Shown: piece by piece, positions 45,992-55,300 of the stretch
Numbering within the stretch: the stretch's first letter is position 1
Layout: every line of letters starts with the position of its first letter
DNA from: CAYRFQ01 sp964423615
GTDB taxonomy: Bacteria; Planctomycetota; Planctomycetia; Gemmatales; Gemmataceae
Direction: 5' to 3'
DNA length: 64,000 nucleotides
Assembly: GCA_964423615.1 (NCBI GenBank)
Contig: CAYRFQ010000036.1
Location: 1-64,000, forward strand
Position numbers and translations under genes: made by a program
The notes under the pieces: model-generated
The model's database searches: none
Told to the model about the DNA's origin: nothing
Seen by the model: the letters and a program-made list of their open reading frames with translations, nothing else

Positions 45992-47083
45992 ATGGCTCCC
46001 TTACGAATGGCCGTTGTCGGGGTCGGTCACCTCGGGCAGGCCCACGCACGAATCTTGGATGGTCTACCAGACGTGGAACTTGTAGGTGTTGTCGATGTCA
46101 ACCCTAAACAAGCCGAATCCGTCGGAGATAAACTTGGCGTTCCAGCTTACACCGACTACTGGCCGTTGCTAAGGCAAGTCGATGCTGCGAGCATCGTGGT
46201 GCCGACCACTCATCATCTCGAAGTCGCCAAGGCATTCCTTGAGCAAGGGCTGCCCTTACTCGTGGAAAAACCAATCGCCGCGTCACTTCAGGAAGCTCAA
46301 CAACTCGTCGATTTGTCGGAAGACCATAATACCCTTTTGCAAGTGGGGCACATCGAGCGATTCAATCCTGCTTATCTCGAACTGAGACAACGTCCGCTCC
46401 AACCGAAGTTCATCCGTGCCGAGCGAGTTGGGCCGTTCACAGGTCGATCGACAGACATCGGAGTCGTGCTTGATTTGATGATCCACGATCTCGATTTGAT
46501 CTTGGAGATCGTCAGCGCCCCGATCGCTTCGGTCGAGGCTCTTGGCGTGACCTTATTCGGAGAACACGAGGACATCGCGAATGCCCGCGTCCGATTTACC
46601 AACGGTTGTGTCGCCGAGTTGACTGCCAGTCGAGCCACACCGATGCCTTCGAGGAAGATGCAAATTTGGGCTTCCGAGGGATTCGTAACGATCGATTTCC
46701 AAAAACGTGAGTTGAACATGATTCAACCTTCGGGTCCGCTACGTCAATTTGGACTCGACGTGCAGCAGATGGATCCTGTGAGTCGCGCTCGGTTGAAAGA
46801 TGATCTGTTCACAAGACATCTTCCGATGCTCCAACTCGACTGTATGGCGGGAGATCAACTCACGGCGGAACTCGAACACTTCCTGGAATGCGTACGAACC
46901 GGTCAACAACCTTGTGTGAACGCAGTCGATGGAATGAACGCCATCGCTTTGGCGAACCAGGTTCTTGAAAAGGTGCGAAAACATCAATGGGAAGGACGTC
47001 CAGAGGGACATGTGGGACCGAAAGATATGCCCGAACCGATGGGCAATCTGTTTACTCCGCGTTCCGGCGAAGCTGCCGCGTAG
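45992..47083 (+). CDS. Gfo/Idh/MocA-family oxidoreductase
   Basis: A 363-residue NAD(P)-dependent sugar oxidoreductase. ATG 45992 has GGAG 6 bases upstream. Rossmann motif VVGVGHLGQAHARIL, EKPIAA (catalytic Lys in VEKP) and VGHIERFNPAY, then DLMIHDLDLILEIV. In several bacteria with 2,3-diamino lipid A, a Gfo/Idh enzyme (GnnA) next to lpxA oxidises UDP-GlcNAc at C3. Position after ompH-lpxC makes a lipid A precursor role plausible, but no aminotransferase partner (GnnB) is present here, so this stays inference. Confidence 0.88.
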   Translation: MAPLRMAVVGVGHLGQAHARILDGLPDVELVGVVDVNPKQAESVGDKLGVPAYTDYWPLLRQVDAASIVVPTTHHLEVAKAFLEQGLPLLVEKPIAASLQEAQQLVDLSEDHNTLLQVGHIERFNPAYLELRQRPLQPKFIRAERVGPFTGRSTDIGVVLDLMIHDLDLILEIVSAPIASVEALGVTLFGEHEDIANARVRFTNGCVAELTASRATPMPSRKMQIWASEGFVTIDFQKRELNMIQPSGPLRQFGLDVQQMDPVSRARLKDDLFTRHLPMLQLDCMAGDQLTAELEHFLECVRTGQQPCVNAVDGMNAIALANQVLEKVRKHQWEGRPEGHVGPKDMPEPMGNLFTPRSGEAAA

Positions 47084-47113
47084 CGTCGAAACGAATCGAC
47101 ACGGTACCATTCT

Positions 47114-47147
47114 GTCGGGTGGGGTCGTCCTGCCCGACCGCAATTTT
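47114..47147 (+). terminator. Weak hairpin after the Gfo/Idh gene
   Basis: Six-base arms GTCGGG and CCCGAC (47114-47119 and 47133-47138) followed by CGCAATTTT, about 30 bases past the stop. Possible intrinsic terminator. Confidence 0.35.
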
Positions 47148-47361
47148 CAGGCAATGAGAACAGTCAACTCAAAACTATAGAACGGCCTGAGTTCGCGCTA
47201 ATCGGCACTTCCCATCACCTCGAATCCAACCAAGCAGTATCAACTCTACTCGCTTACATCCGTGATCTTTGGAATAATGAAAGATATCCAGGGCCGAAAT
47301 GGAAGCGTGATTTCTTGGTCATGATCTTCTCGCTTTCCAGCAACTCTGAAGGACTCAACGA

Positions 47362-48195
47362 ATGACACAGCCCACGATTTTGATGTGTCCTCCTGACTAC
47401 TTTGGCATCGAATATGAAATTAATCCATGGATGAAACTCGAACGAGATGCTGAACCGGGACAAGCGCAAGCGCAATGGGCCAAACTCCACGAGACGCTCG
47501 TTGGGGTTGGGGTGGAAGTGAAACTGCTTGAGCCGCGTGACGGGTTACCTGACTTTGTTTTCACGGCCAACGCTGGTTTGGTCTATGGCAATCGATTCGT
47601 CAGTTCGCGGTTTCAACATAAGGTCCGCGCCGCGGAGTCTCCGCACTTTGAGGAGTGGTTCGCAGACCACGGATATACGGTCGAGCATTTGCCAAAAAGC
47701 GTATGTTTCGAGGGTGCCGGAGATGCTCTTTTCTGTGGCCAAACACTTTTTGCAGGGTACCGCATTCGGAGTGACGCTGGTGGGCACCATCAAATCGCCA
47801 AAATGCTCGGCATCCACGTTTTGCCTGTCGAACTTGTTGATCGGCGGTTTTATCATCTCGACACTTGCTTCTGTCCTCTGGCACCCGACGAAGCCATCTA
47901 CTTTCCAGACGCCTTCGACGATTACGGACAGAAAGTCCTCAAACAACATATCCCGAAATTGCACTCCGTCGCGGAAGATGACGCAGAGCGATTTGGATGC
48001 AACGCCGTCGTCGTTGGAAAGACCGTCATTCTCAACGATGGCTGCGACAAGTTGATGGGTGCCCTCGAGGACTGGGGATATCAACCCATTGCGATCAAGC
48101 TCGACGAATTCCTTAAGTCGGGCGGAAGTGCCAAATGTCTCACGCTAAGGCTCGACGGTGAGGAAGCAGCGGGTTGGCGAGACGGGGCAGGGTAG
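47362..48195 (+). CDS. Amidinotransferase-fold hydrolase, arginine-dihydrolase/DDAH-like
   Basis: A 277-residue protein of the guanidine-modifying (beta/alpha propeller) superfamily. Seen: LMCPPDYFGIEYEINPWM, GLPDFVFTANAGLVYG, FEGAGDALFC, catalytic His165 (FYHLDTCFCPL) and catalytic Cys259 (GGSAKCLTLRL) near the C-terminus. Asn21 and Asn70 sit in the positions conserved in cyanobacterial ArgZ/AgrE catalytic domains, which convert arginine to ornithine, ammonia and CO2; dimethylarginine dimethylaminohydrolase is the alternative. The ornithine-forming C-terminal part of AgrE is absent. GAAGGA site upstream. Confidence 0.82.
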   Translation: MTQPTILMCPPDYFGIEYEINPWMKLERDAEPGQAQAQWAKLHETLVGVGVEVKLLEPRDGLPDFVFTANAGLVYGNRFVSSRFQHKVRAAESPHFEEWFADHGYTVEHLPKSVCFEGAGDALFCGQTLFAGYRIRSDAGGHHQIAKMLGIHVLPVELVDRRFYHLDTCFCPLAPDEAIYFPDAFDDYGQKVLKQHIPKLHSVAEDDAERFGCNAVVVGKTVILNDGCDKLMGALEDWGYQPIAIKLDEFLKSGGSAKCLTLRLDGEEAAGWRDGAG

Positions 48196-48248
48196 GGCGG
48201 AAGTATTTTCGTGAAAAGCGCTTTCCATTGCTTCCCTATCACAGTGCT

Positions 48249-49118
48249 CTACTTCTTTTGGTTTTGATGGTCAGGAATCGGGCGGCCCATCGCATTGAGT
48301 AACATCTGCATGTCATCCCAGACATGCTTCTTTGCCGACGGAGTTCGCAGCAGATAAGAAGGGTGGTAAGTGCAAAGAACGGGAATTCCATTGTAGTCGT
48401 GGAGTCGACGTCGCAAACGACCCACTCCGGTATCTACGCCAAGAAGGTGTTGAGCCGGACAGGCTCCCAGCGTACAAATCCACTTGGGTCGTATGAGTTC
48501 GAGTTGGCGTTCGAGGTGGGGGCGGCAGTTGGTGGCTTCTACGGCGTGAGGAGTACGGTTATTCGGTGGACGGCAACGTAGGATGTTACAGATAAAGACC
48601 TCTTCCCGTTCGAATCCACACGCCTTGATGATCTTGTCGAGGAGTTGTCCGGCGTCTCCTACGAACGGACGTCCTGTCTGGTCTTCGTGGTAGCCCGGTG
48701 CTTCGCCGATGAAACACAGCTCCGCATCGAGAGGTCCTTCGCCAAACACCGTCTGTGTCCGAGAGATCGGCAACTCGTCGCACTTCGTACATTGAGAGAC
48801 CTCTTCGGCAAGAACCTCGAGGGCCACGCGCCGTTCTTCAGGTCCCAGATTTTTTTCTTCCGCAGCGAAAAATAGATCGGGACTCGTCATTAGCAGGGAT
48901 GACTCTTCCGTAGCGACCTTGGCAGGTTCCTTCGGTGATTTCTCTTCCGCTGGTTGGTCGGTGATTTCTGGACGAACGGCATGGGAAGGCTCCGGCTGAA
49001 TCACCGGAATTTCCGGGGGCACGGGTTCAATTCTTTCCACCCCGGAGTCCTGCCAACTGAACAGGTGGAGCTTTAATTGCCGGGTTAGCTCTTCGGGGGT
49101 GAGTGATTCGTCCGTCAT
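48249..49118 (-). CDS. Uracil-DNA glycosylase, family 4 (Fe-S type)
   Basis: A 289-residue protein. The C-terminal 200 residues are a family 4 UDG: four Cys for a 4Fe-4S cluster (CTKC, then C in NILRCRPP and TNCRPHLERQ), the motif GEAPGYHEDQTGRPFVGDAG and the C-terminal TYHPSYLLR. It removes uracil from DNA. The first 95 residues are a Pro/Glu-rich, probably disordered extension that is unusual in length for this family. AGGAAGGA precedes the ATG. Convergent with the arginine-dihydrolase-like gene. Confidence 0.93.
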   Translation of the reverse strand: MTDESLTPEELTRQLKLHLFSWQDSGVERIEPVPPEIPVIQPEPSHAVRPEITDQPAEEKSPKEPAKVATEESSLLMTSPDLFFAAEEKNLGPEERRVALEVLAEEVSQCTKCDELPISRTQTVFGEGPLDAELCFIGEAPGYHEDQTGRPFVGDAGQLLDKIIKACGFEREEVFICNILRCRPPNNRTPHAVEATNCRPHLERQLELIRPKWICTLGACPAQHLLGVDTGVGRLRRRLHDYNGIPVLCTYHPSYLLRTPSAKKHVWDDMQMLLNAMGRPIPDHQNQKK

Positions 49119-49336
49119 GGTGTATTCCTTCCTTTAGCCAGAACACCGAACGCCGCCTTTTCCTGGTCATGCCACTCGGAAAAGAAGACCAATCTTATTG
49201 GACAAATGTCCACTTCTGTATTCTACCACCAGAGCTTGAATCTCCAACCCATCGAGACCAAGACTCTTTACACCGAACATTACCGCGTTTACCATTGCCT
49301 CCATCTCAATTCTTACATCGCGAAGGAGGCTCTGAG

Positions 49337-50860
49337 GTGAGACGTCGTTATCAAATCTGCGGACTCATGCTGTTAGTATGCGGGATGTTTTTGGCCCCAA
49401 CGATGGCAATGGGTGATACGAAGAAAGCACGACCCAACATCCTATTCATCGCCATCGACGACCTCAACGACTGGTGCGGTGTGCTTGGAGGTCACCCCCA
49501 AGCTCGCACCCCAAATCTGGATAAACTCGCCAAACGTGGAGTGATGTTTGCGAATGCTTATTGTTCGGCGCCAGCTTGCAACCCGTCACGCGCAAGTCTG
49601 ATGCACAGCATCCGGCCGTCGACTTCGGGAGTCTATATCAATCCGCAAGACTGGCGAAGGCCAATGCAGGCCTACGTGCCGTTGAATCGGTACTTCATGC
49701 AAAACGGCTACTATGTGTGGGGCGGTGGGAAAATCTTTCATGGTGCATTCCCTGACGCCAAAGGGTGGAACGAATACTACCGAGGGAAGGGAAACATCCC
49801 ACGCCAAAAGCTCCCACCGGATGGCATTGGTGGAAACATGCGTTGGGGTCCCGTGGATGTTGGCGATGAGGCGATGCCCGACACACAAATGACGAGCTGG
49901 GCCATAGGAAAGCTCAAACAGGACTATGACAAGCCGTTTTTCCTGGCCGTGGGGTACGTTAAACCTCACCTGGCTTGGCATGCTCCTAAGAAATATTTCG
50001 ACATGCACCCCCTCGAGAAGGTGAAACTTCCCAAGGTGAATAAGAGCGACCTCAATGATATCCCTCCCGCCGGTATCAAGATGGCGAAACCCGAGGGAGA
50101 CCATCGAAAAATTCTCCAGAAGAAACAGTGGAAGAAGGCGGTTCAAGCCTATCTCGCAACTTCGACTTTTATGGATGGCCAACTGGGCAGACTCTTCGAA
50201 GCCTTGGCGAACAGCCGCCATGCTGAAAACACGATCATCATTTTGTGGAGCGATCACGGTTGGCATTTAGGAGAGAAGGAACACTGGCGTAAGTTTGCTC
50301 TGTGGGAAGAGGCCACCCGAGTTCCGTTCTTGGCGGTCGTCCCTGGCGTGACTCAACCTAACCAGAAATGCACCCGACCGGTCACTCTTCTCGATATCTA
50401 TCCCACCCTCGTAGATCTCGCCGGGTTACCAACAAACAAGCAACTCGAAGGACATAGTCTCGTTCCACTGTTGAAGAACCCGGAAACGAAGTGGGCTCAT
50501 CCCGCTATAACCACCCACGGGCGTAATAACCATGCCGTCCGCACAGAAAAATGGAGATATATCCGATACGCCGATGGTTCCGAAGAGCTCTACGACCATA
50601 CTAAAGACAAAATGGAATGGACGAACGTCGCAAAGGATGCGAGGTACGCCAAGGTCAAGGTCCAGTTGGCCAAGTTGCTTCCGAAAAAGAACGTCCCAGA
50701 TGTTCCACGGTCGAAAAGGTTGAGGAAGCGTGGGAAGAACAAGGAAAAGAACTCGCAAACTGGTCTAACTGTCGATGTCCGATATTTGAAACGGTTCTCG
50801 ATCTTCTCGGGCGAACTTCGATCTGAGCAACACCGGATTTTTGCTCGAGTGAAACAGTGA
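49337..50860 (+). CDS. Secreted sulfatase, iduronate-2-sulfatase-like
   Basis: A 507-residue S1 sulfatase from GTG 49337, with GAAGGAGG 7 bases upstream and a signal peptide (GLMLLVCGMFLAPTMAMG). Formylglycine site Cys81-Asn-Pro-Ser-Arg (PACNPSRASLMHSIRPS); Asp41-Asp42 (AIDDLNDW) bind calcium. Other motifs: WGGGKIFHG, KPHLAWHAPK and LWSDHGWHLGEKEHW. Resembles iduronate-2-sulfatase-type planctomycete enzymes acting on sulfated polysaccharides. A sulfatase-maturing enzyme is required and is not in the window. Confidence 0.93.
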   Translation: MRRRYQICGLMLLVCGMFLAPTMAMGDTKKARPNILFIAIDDLNDWCGVLGGHPQARTPNLDKLAKRGVMFANAYCSAPACNPSRASLMHSIRPSTSGVYINPQDWRRPMQAYVPLNRYFMQNGYYVWGGGKIFHGAFPDAKGWNEYYRGKGNIPRQKLPPDGIGGNMRWGPVDVGDEAMPDTQMTSWAIGKLKQDYDKPFFLAVGYVKPHLAWHAPKKYFDMHPLEKVKLPKVNKSDLNDIPPAGIKMAKPEGDHRKILQKKQWKKAVQAYLATSTFMDGQLGRLFEALANSRHAENTIIILWSDHGWHLGEKEHWRKFALWEEATRVPFLAVVPGVTQPNQKCTRPVTLLDIYPTLVDLAGLPTNKQLEGHSLVPLLKNPETKWAHPAITTHGRNNHAVRTEKWRYIRYADGSEELYDHTKDKMEWTNVAKDARYAKVKVQLAKLLPKKNVPDVPRSKRLRKRGKNKEKNSQTGLTVDVRYLKRFSIFSGELRSEQHRIFARVKQ

Positions 50861-50899
50861 CAAATAAATACGCGTAGTTCAGTTGTTCTCATAGAATCC

Positions 50900-50917
50900 G
50901 GTGGACCTAGGTCCACC
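50900..50917. terminator. Perfect 18-base palindrome downstream of the sulfatase
   Basis: GGTGGACCTAGGTCCACC is a perfect palindrome (7-bp stem, 4-base loop when folded), 40 bases after the sulfatase stop, followed by TTTCG. It can act as a weak terminator or as a dyad-symmetric binding site upstream of the next gene (start 50980). Confidence 0.5.
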
Positions 50918-50979
50918 TTTCGTGCGAATTAGTTGTAAGTACCATCAACGCGACCGATAGCCTCACGGAATGCCGTTTC

Positions 50980-51951
50980 ATGGAACTCAATTCCGACCAG
51001 TTCACTCATGTGCAGCGAAAGGGGCCAGAACGCAAGGGCTTGGAGGAGAAATGGTATTTTCTCGTCGGGTCGGATGCTCAAGGTCCCGTTTCTTACCCAG
51101 ACTTACAACGGTTGGCCGAATCAGGACAACTCGATCGTTTCACGGGTCTGGTTTGGAAAGATGGTATGCTCGATTGGGCACCAGCGGGAACAATCGTCGG
51201 GCTCTTCCCTGATCCTCCCCCTCCTCCCGCCCGCCGTCGGTTTGAAAGACCGTCTTCACCCCCAGCAACCAATCCCGAAGCTCAGGTTCCGACAATTCGT
51301 CGTGATGACCGAAGTGCGAAGAGGCCATCGTCGGTAGATCCTATCGCGATTGTGGCGTTCATTTCTCTTATCTTGTTGCTCTTGGTATTAGTCGTTGTTG
51401 AGGGAAGGTTGACTCAGCGTTACAGGCACAGAGCCATTGCGGCTCGTGCGGAAGGTGCCAAACTTGAGCAACTTGGCCAACGAGACGCGGCGAAAGCAAC
51501 AGCGGAAGCGGAGCAACGTTACAGGGCTTATGAAAAACTCCATGGTGGAGTTGGAGTTTTGGCTGGCATTTTTGCTTTGGTGGTTTTGGTGGTGCTTCAT
51601 CTGACATTTTGTCTGTGGCTCTCTCGTACTTGGTCTGTGTTACCTCAAGAGTATCTACCCTTTTCTGCGGCCAAGGCCGTTGGGTATCTCTTCATTCCGA
51701 TTTTCAATCTGTATTGGGTTTTTCGCGTATTTCCGGAGTTGTCCGCGGGCCTACGCGAAGCTCTACAACAAAGTGCAACTTCTCGCGGCGTCATGACAGG
51801 TTACCCTCTTGCGATTGCCCTTAGCATCAGTTTTCTCGTCCCCTGCCTATTGCCGTTGACACTGATTTTGTTGGGCGTTTGGGTTGTCCTGGTCAATCGC
51901 GCGAAAAATAAGTGGCTGACACAACCACTGGTTTTCGAAACTCCTGAATGA
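50980..51951 (+). CDS. GYF_2-domain multi-pass membrane protein
   Basis: A 323-residue protein. Residues 20-78 are a GYF_2 (DUF4339) domain (KWYFLVGSDAQGPVSYPDLQ, then LVWKDGMLDWAPA). A Pro-rich linker follows, then a membrane helix (IAIVAFISLILLLLVLVVV), a short coiled coil (EGAKLEQLGQRDAAKATAEA) and about three more membrane segments (residues 190-310). Planctomycetes have many GYF_2 membrane proteins; their binding partners are unknown. No catalytic site is seen. Confidence 0.85.
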   Translation: MELNSDQFTHVQRKGPERKGLEEKWYFLVGSDAQGPVSYPDLQRLAESGQLDRFTGLVWKDGMLDWAPAGTIVGLFPDPPPPPARRRFERPSSPPATNPEAQVPTIRRDDRSAKRPSSVDPIAIVAFISLILLLLVLVVVEGRLTQRYRHRAIAARAEGAKLEQLGQRDAAKATAEAEQRYRAYEKLHGGVGVLAGIFALVVLVVLHLTFCLWLSRTWSVLPQEYLPFSAAKAVGYLFIPIFNLYWVFRVFPELSAGLREALQQSATSRGVMTGYPLAIALSISFLVPCLLPLTLILLGVWVVLVNRAKNKWLTQPLVFETPE

Positions 51952-52309
51952 CCTGCGGGCAGAGAGTTCTACACAACTACTGGCATCGGTTACCAATTCG
52001 GTTGGGCTCTCGTCGTGCCTACTGATTGCTCCGAACATAACATATTCCCTTATCTCGATACTCACCTCACACCTTCTGAAATGTTGACAATGTTTCAAAT
52101 TGATGTAGACAGCATGCTTGCCGTTGCGTATGAAGCTCGACTCTGATGACGGAACAGCAACGATCAAGACACCCAATCTGGTGAGACAACCGACCGCGTT
52201 ACAGAACTTCAAAGATCGAACAACTCAAGTGATCCCACACAGTTTCAGATGGCCCAGTTCGCTGAGTCGTTCGTGGTGGGTTTCGCGGAACAAACAAGAC
52301 AGCTGCCCC
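51952..52309. other. Leader of the peptidase-barrel gene
   Basis: About 360 bases. Upstream in-frame codons exist from 52118 but lack an export signal until 52310. A possible promoter is listed separately; nothing else is seen. Confidence 0.4.
52084..52111 (+). promoter_or_regulatory. Candidate sigma-70 promoter of the peptidase-barrel gene
   Basis: A perfect TTGACA at 52084-52089 and, after 16 bases, a weak TAGACA at 52106-52111. It lies about 200 bases before the chosen start at 52310. Housekeeping promoters of planctomycetes are poorly defined, so support is modest. Confidence 0.3.
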
Positions 52310-55300
52310 ATGAGAAATCAGTCACAACGATTGTGGTCCTGTTGGGCGTACTATGTCGCGGTATGTCTAGCCGTGTTTGTTGGGGTTGGAGAATCGGCGC
52401 AACCCAGGTTGTACACTCCTCCGGCGGATCTCCCTCGCTATGATTTAGACATCAAGTTAGATGTCACTGGCCATTACGTCTATGTACGTCAGCAAGTAGT
52501 TTGGACCAACCGCCATCGGAGACCTGCGAAGAAATTAGTTCTGAATAACCACACGCGGTTTACGATTGAAGGTGGGGATGTTGGGCTCCTTGCGAAAACC
52601 CTGGAGGTTCTTCGAATTGCTCCGAGCGAAGTGATGGATTTCGAAGGCCCTCCGTGCCATGTGCAAAAGATCGTCGTCATTGATCCTCGAGCTAACACAA
52701 AGACTCCCGTTGAATTTTATTACGGACCGAAACACAAGACGACACTGACCGTTCCTCTCGTTGGTCCGGTCGAACAGGGCGAAAGCGTTACTTTCGAGCT
52801 GACGTTCAAACTCCGTCTTCCACAGAAACAAGGACGATGGGGACAATGGCGCGGTGTCACATTCCTCGCGCAATGGTTGCCCATGGTTGCGTACTACGAC
52901 GAAAAGGGCTGGAGGCCGACTCCGTTCGTTCCGTGGCACCAACCGTTTTGTAACGAAGCTGGAATTTTCCGGGCACACATCACCTTGCCCCAAGAGGAAA
53001 AGATTGCATGTACAGGGCCGATCGTGGAGGAACTACATCTTCCCGGTGGTTGGAAAAGGTTGAAGGTTGGTCCTGTCACAGCGCGTGACTTTTCGTTGAC
53101 TTGCAGTCGGTTCTATCAGGAAGCCAGGGGGAAGGTTGGAAACATTAGACTCCGCAGTTTATACCTGCCCGGACAGGAGCACTATGGGCAACGCATGGTG
53201 CAGATTGCCGCCGAAGCCATCCCTGTGTATGAGTCATGGTTCGGTCCCTTTCCGTATCCCGAATTCACAGTGGCTACGTCTTTTTTCGGTTGGAACGGAA
53301 ACGAGTGTGGCGGCTTGGTACTGATCGATGAGCGTGTTTATCACATGCCGCATATGGCCAATGGATTCGTTGATCATCTACTATCTCATGAGATTCTGCA
53401 TCAGTGGTTCTACAATGCCGTGGGTACAGACGGATATGCGGAAACCTGGATGGACGAGGGGGTCGTCACGTACTTCAGCCACAAGTACATGAATCGTAAG
53501 GTGGGTAGAAACAACAAGATGCTCAACTATCCGTTGGGACTCGAGTGGTTACCCAATATAGGTCGTGAAGACTATCGGCATTATGGTTTGTTTGCGGCAA
53601 TAGCCCGGGGTGACTCGACGGCAACAGTCCAACCCATGGAAAAGTTTGGCCATCTGATGAATCTCTCGGCGATGGCCTACGATCGCGGTGGTAAGATCGT
53701 TGGAATGATCGAGGATCGGCTTGGCGAAGCGGCGATGCTCGATTTCATGAGGGGGCTCTACCGAAAATATTACTTTCGGGTTCTCCACGTACGTGATTTT
53801 CAGAAAGAACTTGAAGACTATACTCACCGGTCATGGCAAGAATTTTTCGACAACTGGTTGTTCGGCGACGGCATGACCGACTGGGCAATTAACGACGTCC
53901 AAATCGAACCTTACGACCCCAGAATGGAAGAGCTTCACAAAGTCCAGGCACACCGAACGAGCTCGAATCGGTTTCTCCGTAGGTTTCATCACCTGGACCA
54001 TCGGGGGCCATACAAAGTGGTGGTCTTGGTCGCTCAGCGAGGGAACTATCCTGAGCCGACGACCGTCGGATTTGCGTTCGACGACACTGACGAATATGTC
54101 ATGCGGATTCCTATTTTGCCGAATACTCCGGCCTTGGTGCTGGAAGACTTTAACGCAAAGGTGGTAGTTCTCGCCAAGAACCTTATTCGTGTAGAAGTCA
54201 TACTCGACAAGAAACCAACACAGATCACCGTCGACCCAGACCAAGTACTAGTGGACCGGGATCCGGTAAACAACCATTGGAAAACAAAATATCGAGTACG
54301 GTTTACTCCCTTGTATTTCATGCTCGACGAGACGGACATCACCAATGCCTACGACAAAGTGAATGTGATTGCAGGACCTTGGGTCTATGGTTCGACCTTC
54401 AACAATCCGTGGTTCACCCGATCTCCATTATTGGGGGTTCGTGCAGGGGTCTATCGCACCCAAAAATATCGCGGGGGTGGTTACCTCGCGTACCGAACGA
54501 ATGATAGGAACTTGGTAGCTGGCATCGATGGTATTTTTGATCATCAGCCGATTCCGAACGTCCAGTTTGGATTCCAAGCCGAGCAGAACATAGTTACCCT
54601 TGATGATTCACACATTGACTGTAGTCGAGGTGCCATTTTTGGAAGGTACATTCTGACGCCAGGAAGTAGCCTCTATCTCCCGCCTTATAAATACGTTGAA
54701 GTATATGCTAACGTCCAAGACCGCTGTTTACCCACTCCGCGAACGTTCACGCCAGACGCGGATCCCTTTACGACACAGACCTCATTCGGCATTCATTACC
54801 ATCAGTACTATTTGACGCCGTACTGGGACCCGGAGGGTGGTGTTGCTGTCGATTTGACGTATGCTGCCGGAGTACCGGTCTTCGGTCAGGATAAAGATTT
54901 TCATCAGGTCTTCGGTCAAGTCTCTTGGGTAAAAGGGATGCCCGACCCTTTTGGCGTCTTGAAAGACTCGCCTTATCTACAGTGGTTAGCGAAGAGTCGT
55001 TTTGCGTTTCGGGTGAACGGTGCCGTTGCTCTGCCCGACGAGGGACAATTCTTTTCACTCGGTGGAGGAGATTTGTTCCGTGGGTTCGATTTGCGAGAGC
55101 GACAGGGGAGTGTCACCTGGGTGGCAAGTCTGGAGTGGCGGATTCCGGTCGTTACTGGCCTGCAAGCGGATTATTTCGATCACGTGGCTGGCCTTCGCGG
55201 CATTTACTTTGTCCCTTTTTACGACGTCGGAAACGCCTACCTGAACGGACGTGAAGTCGGTTCGACGGCGCATGCGGTCGGCGGGAGTTTTCGGTTCGAT

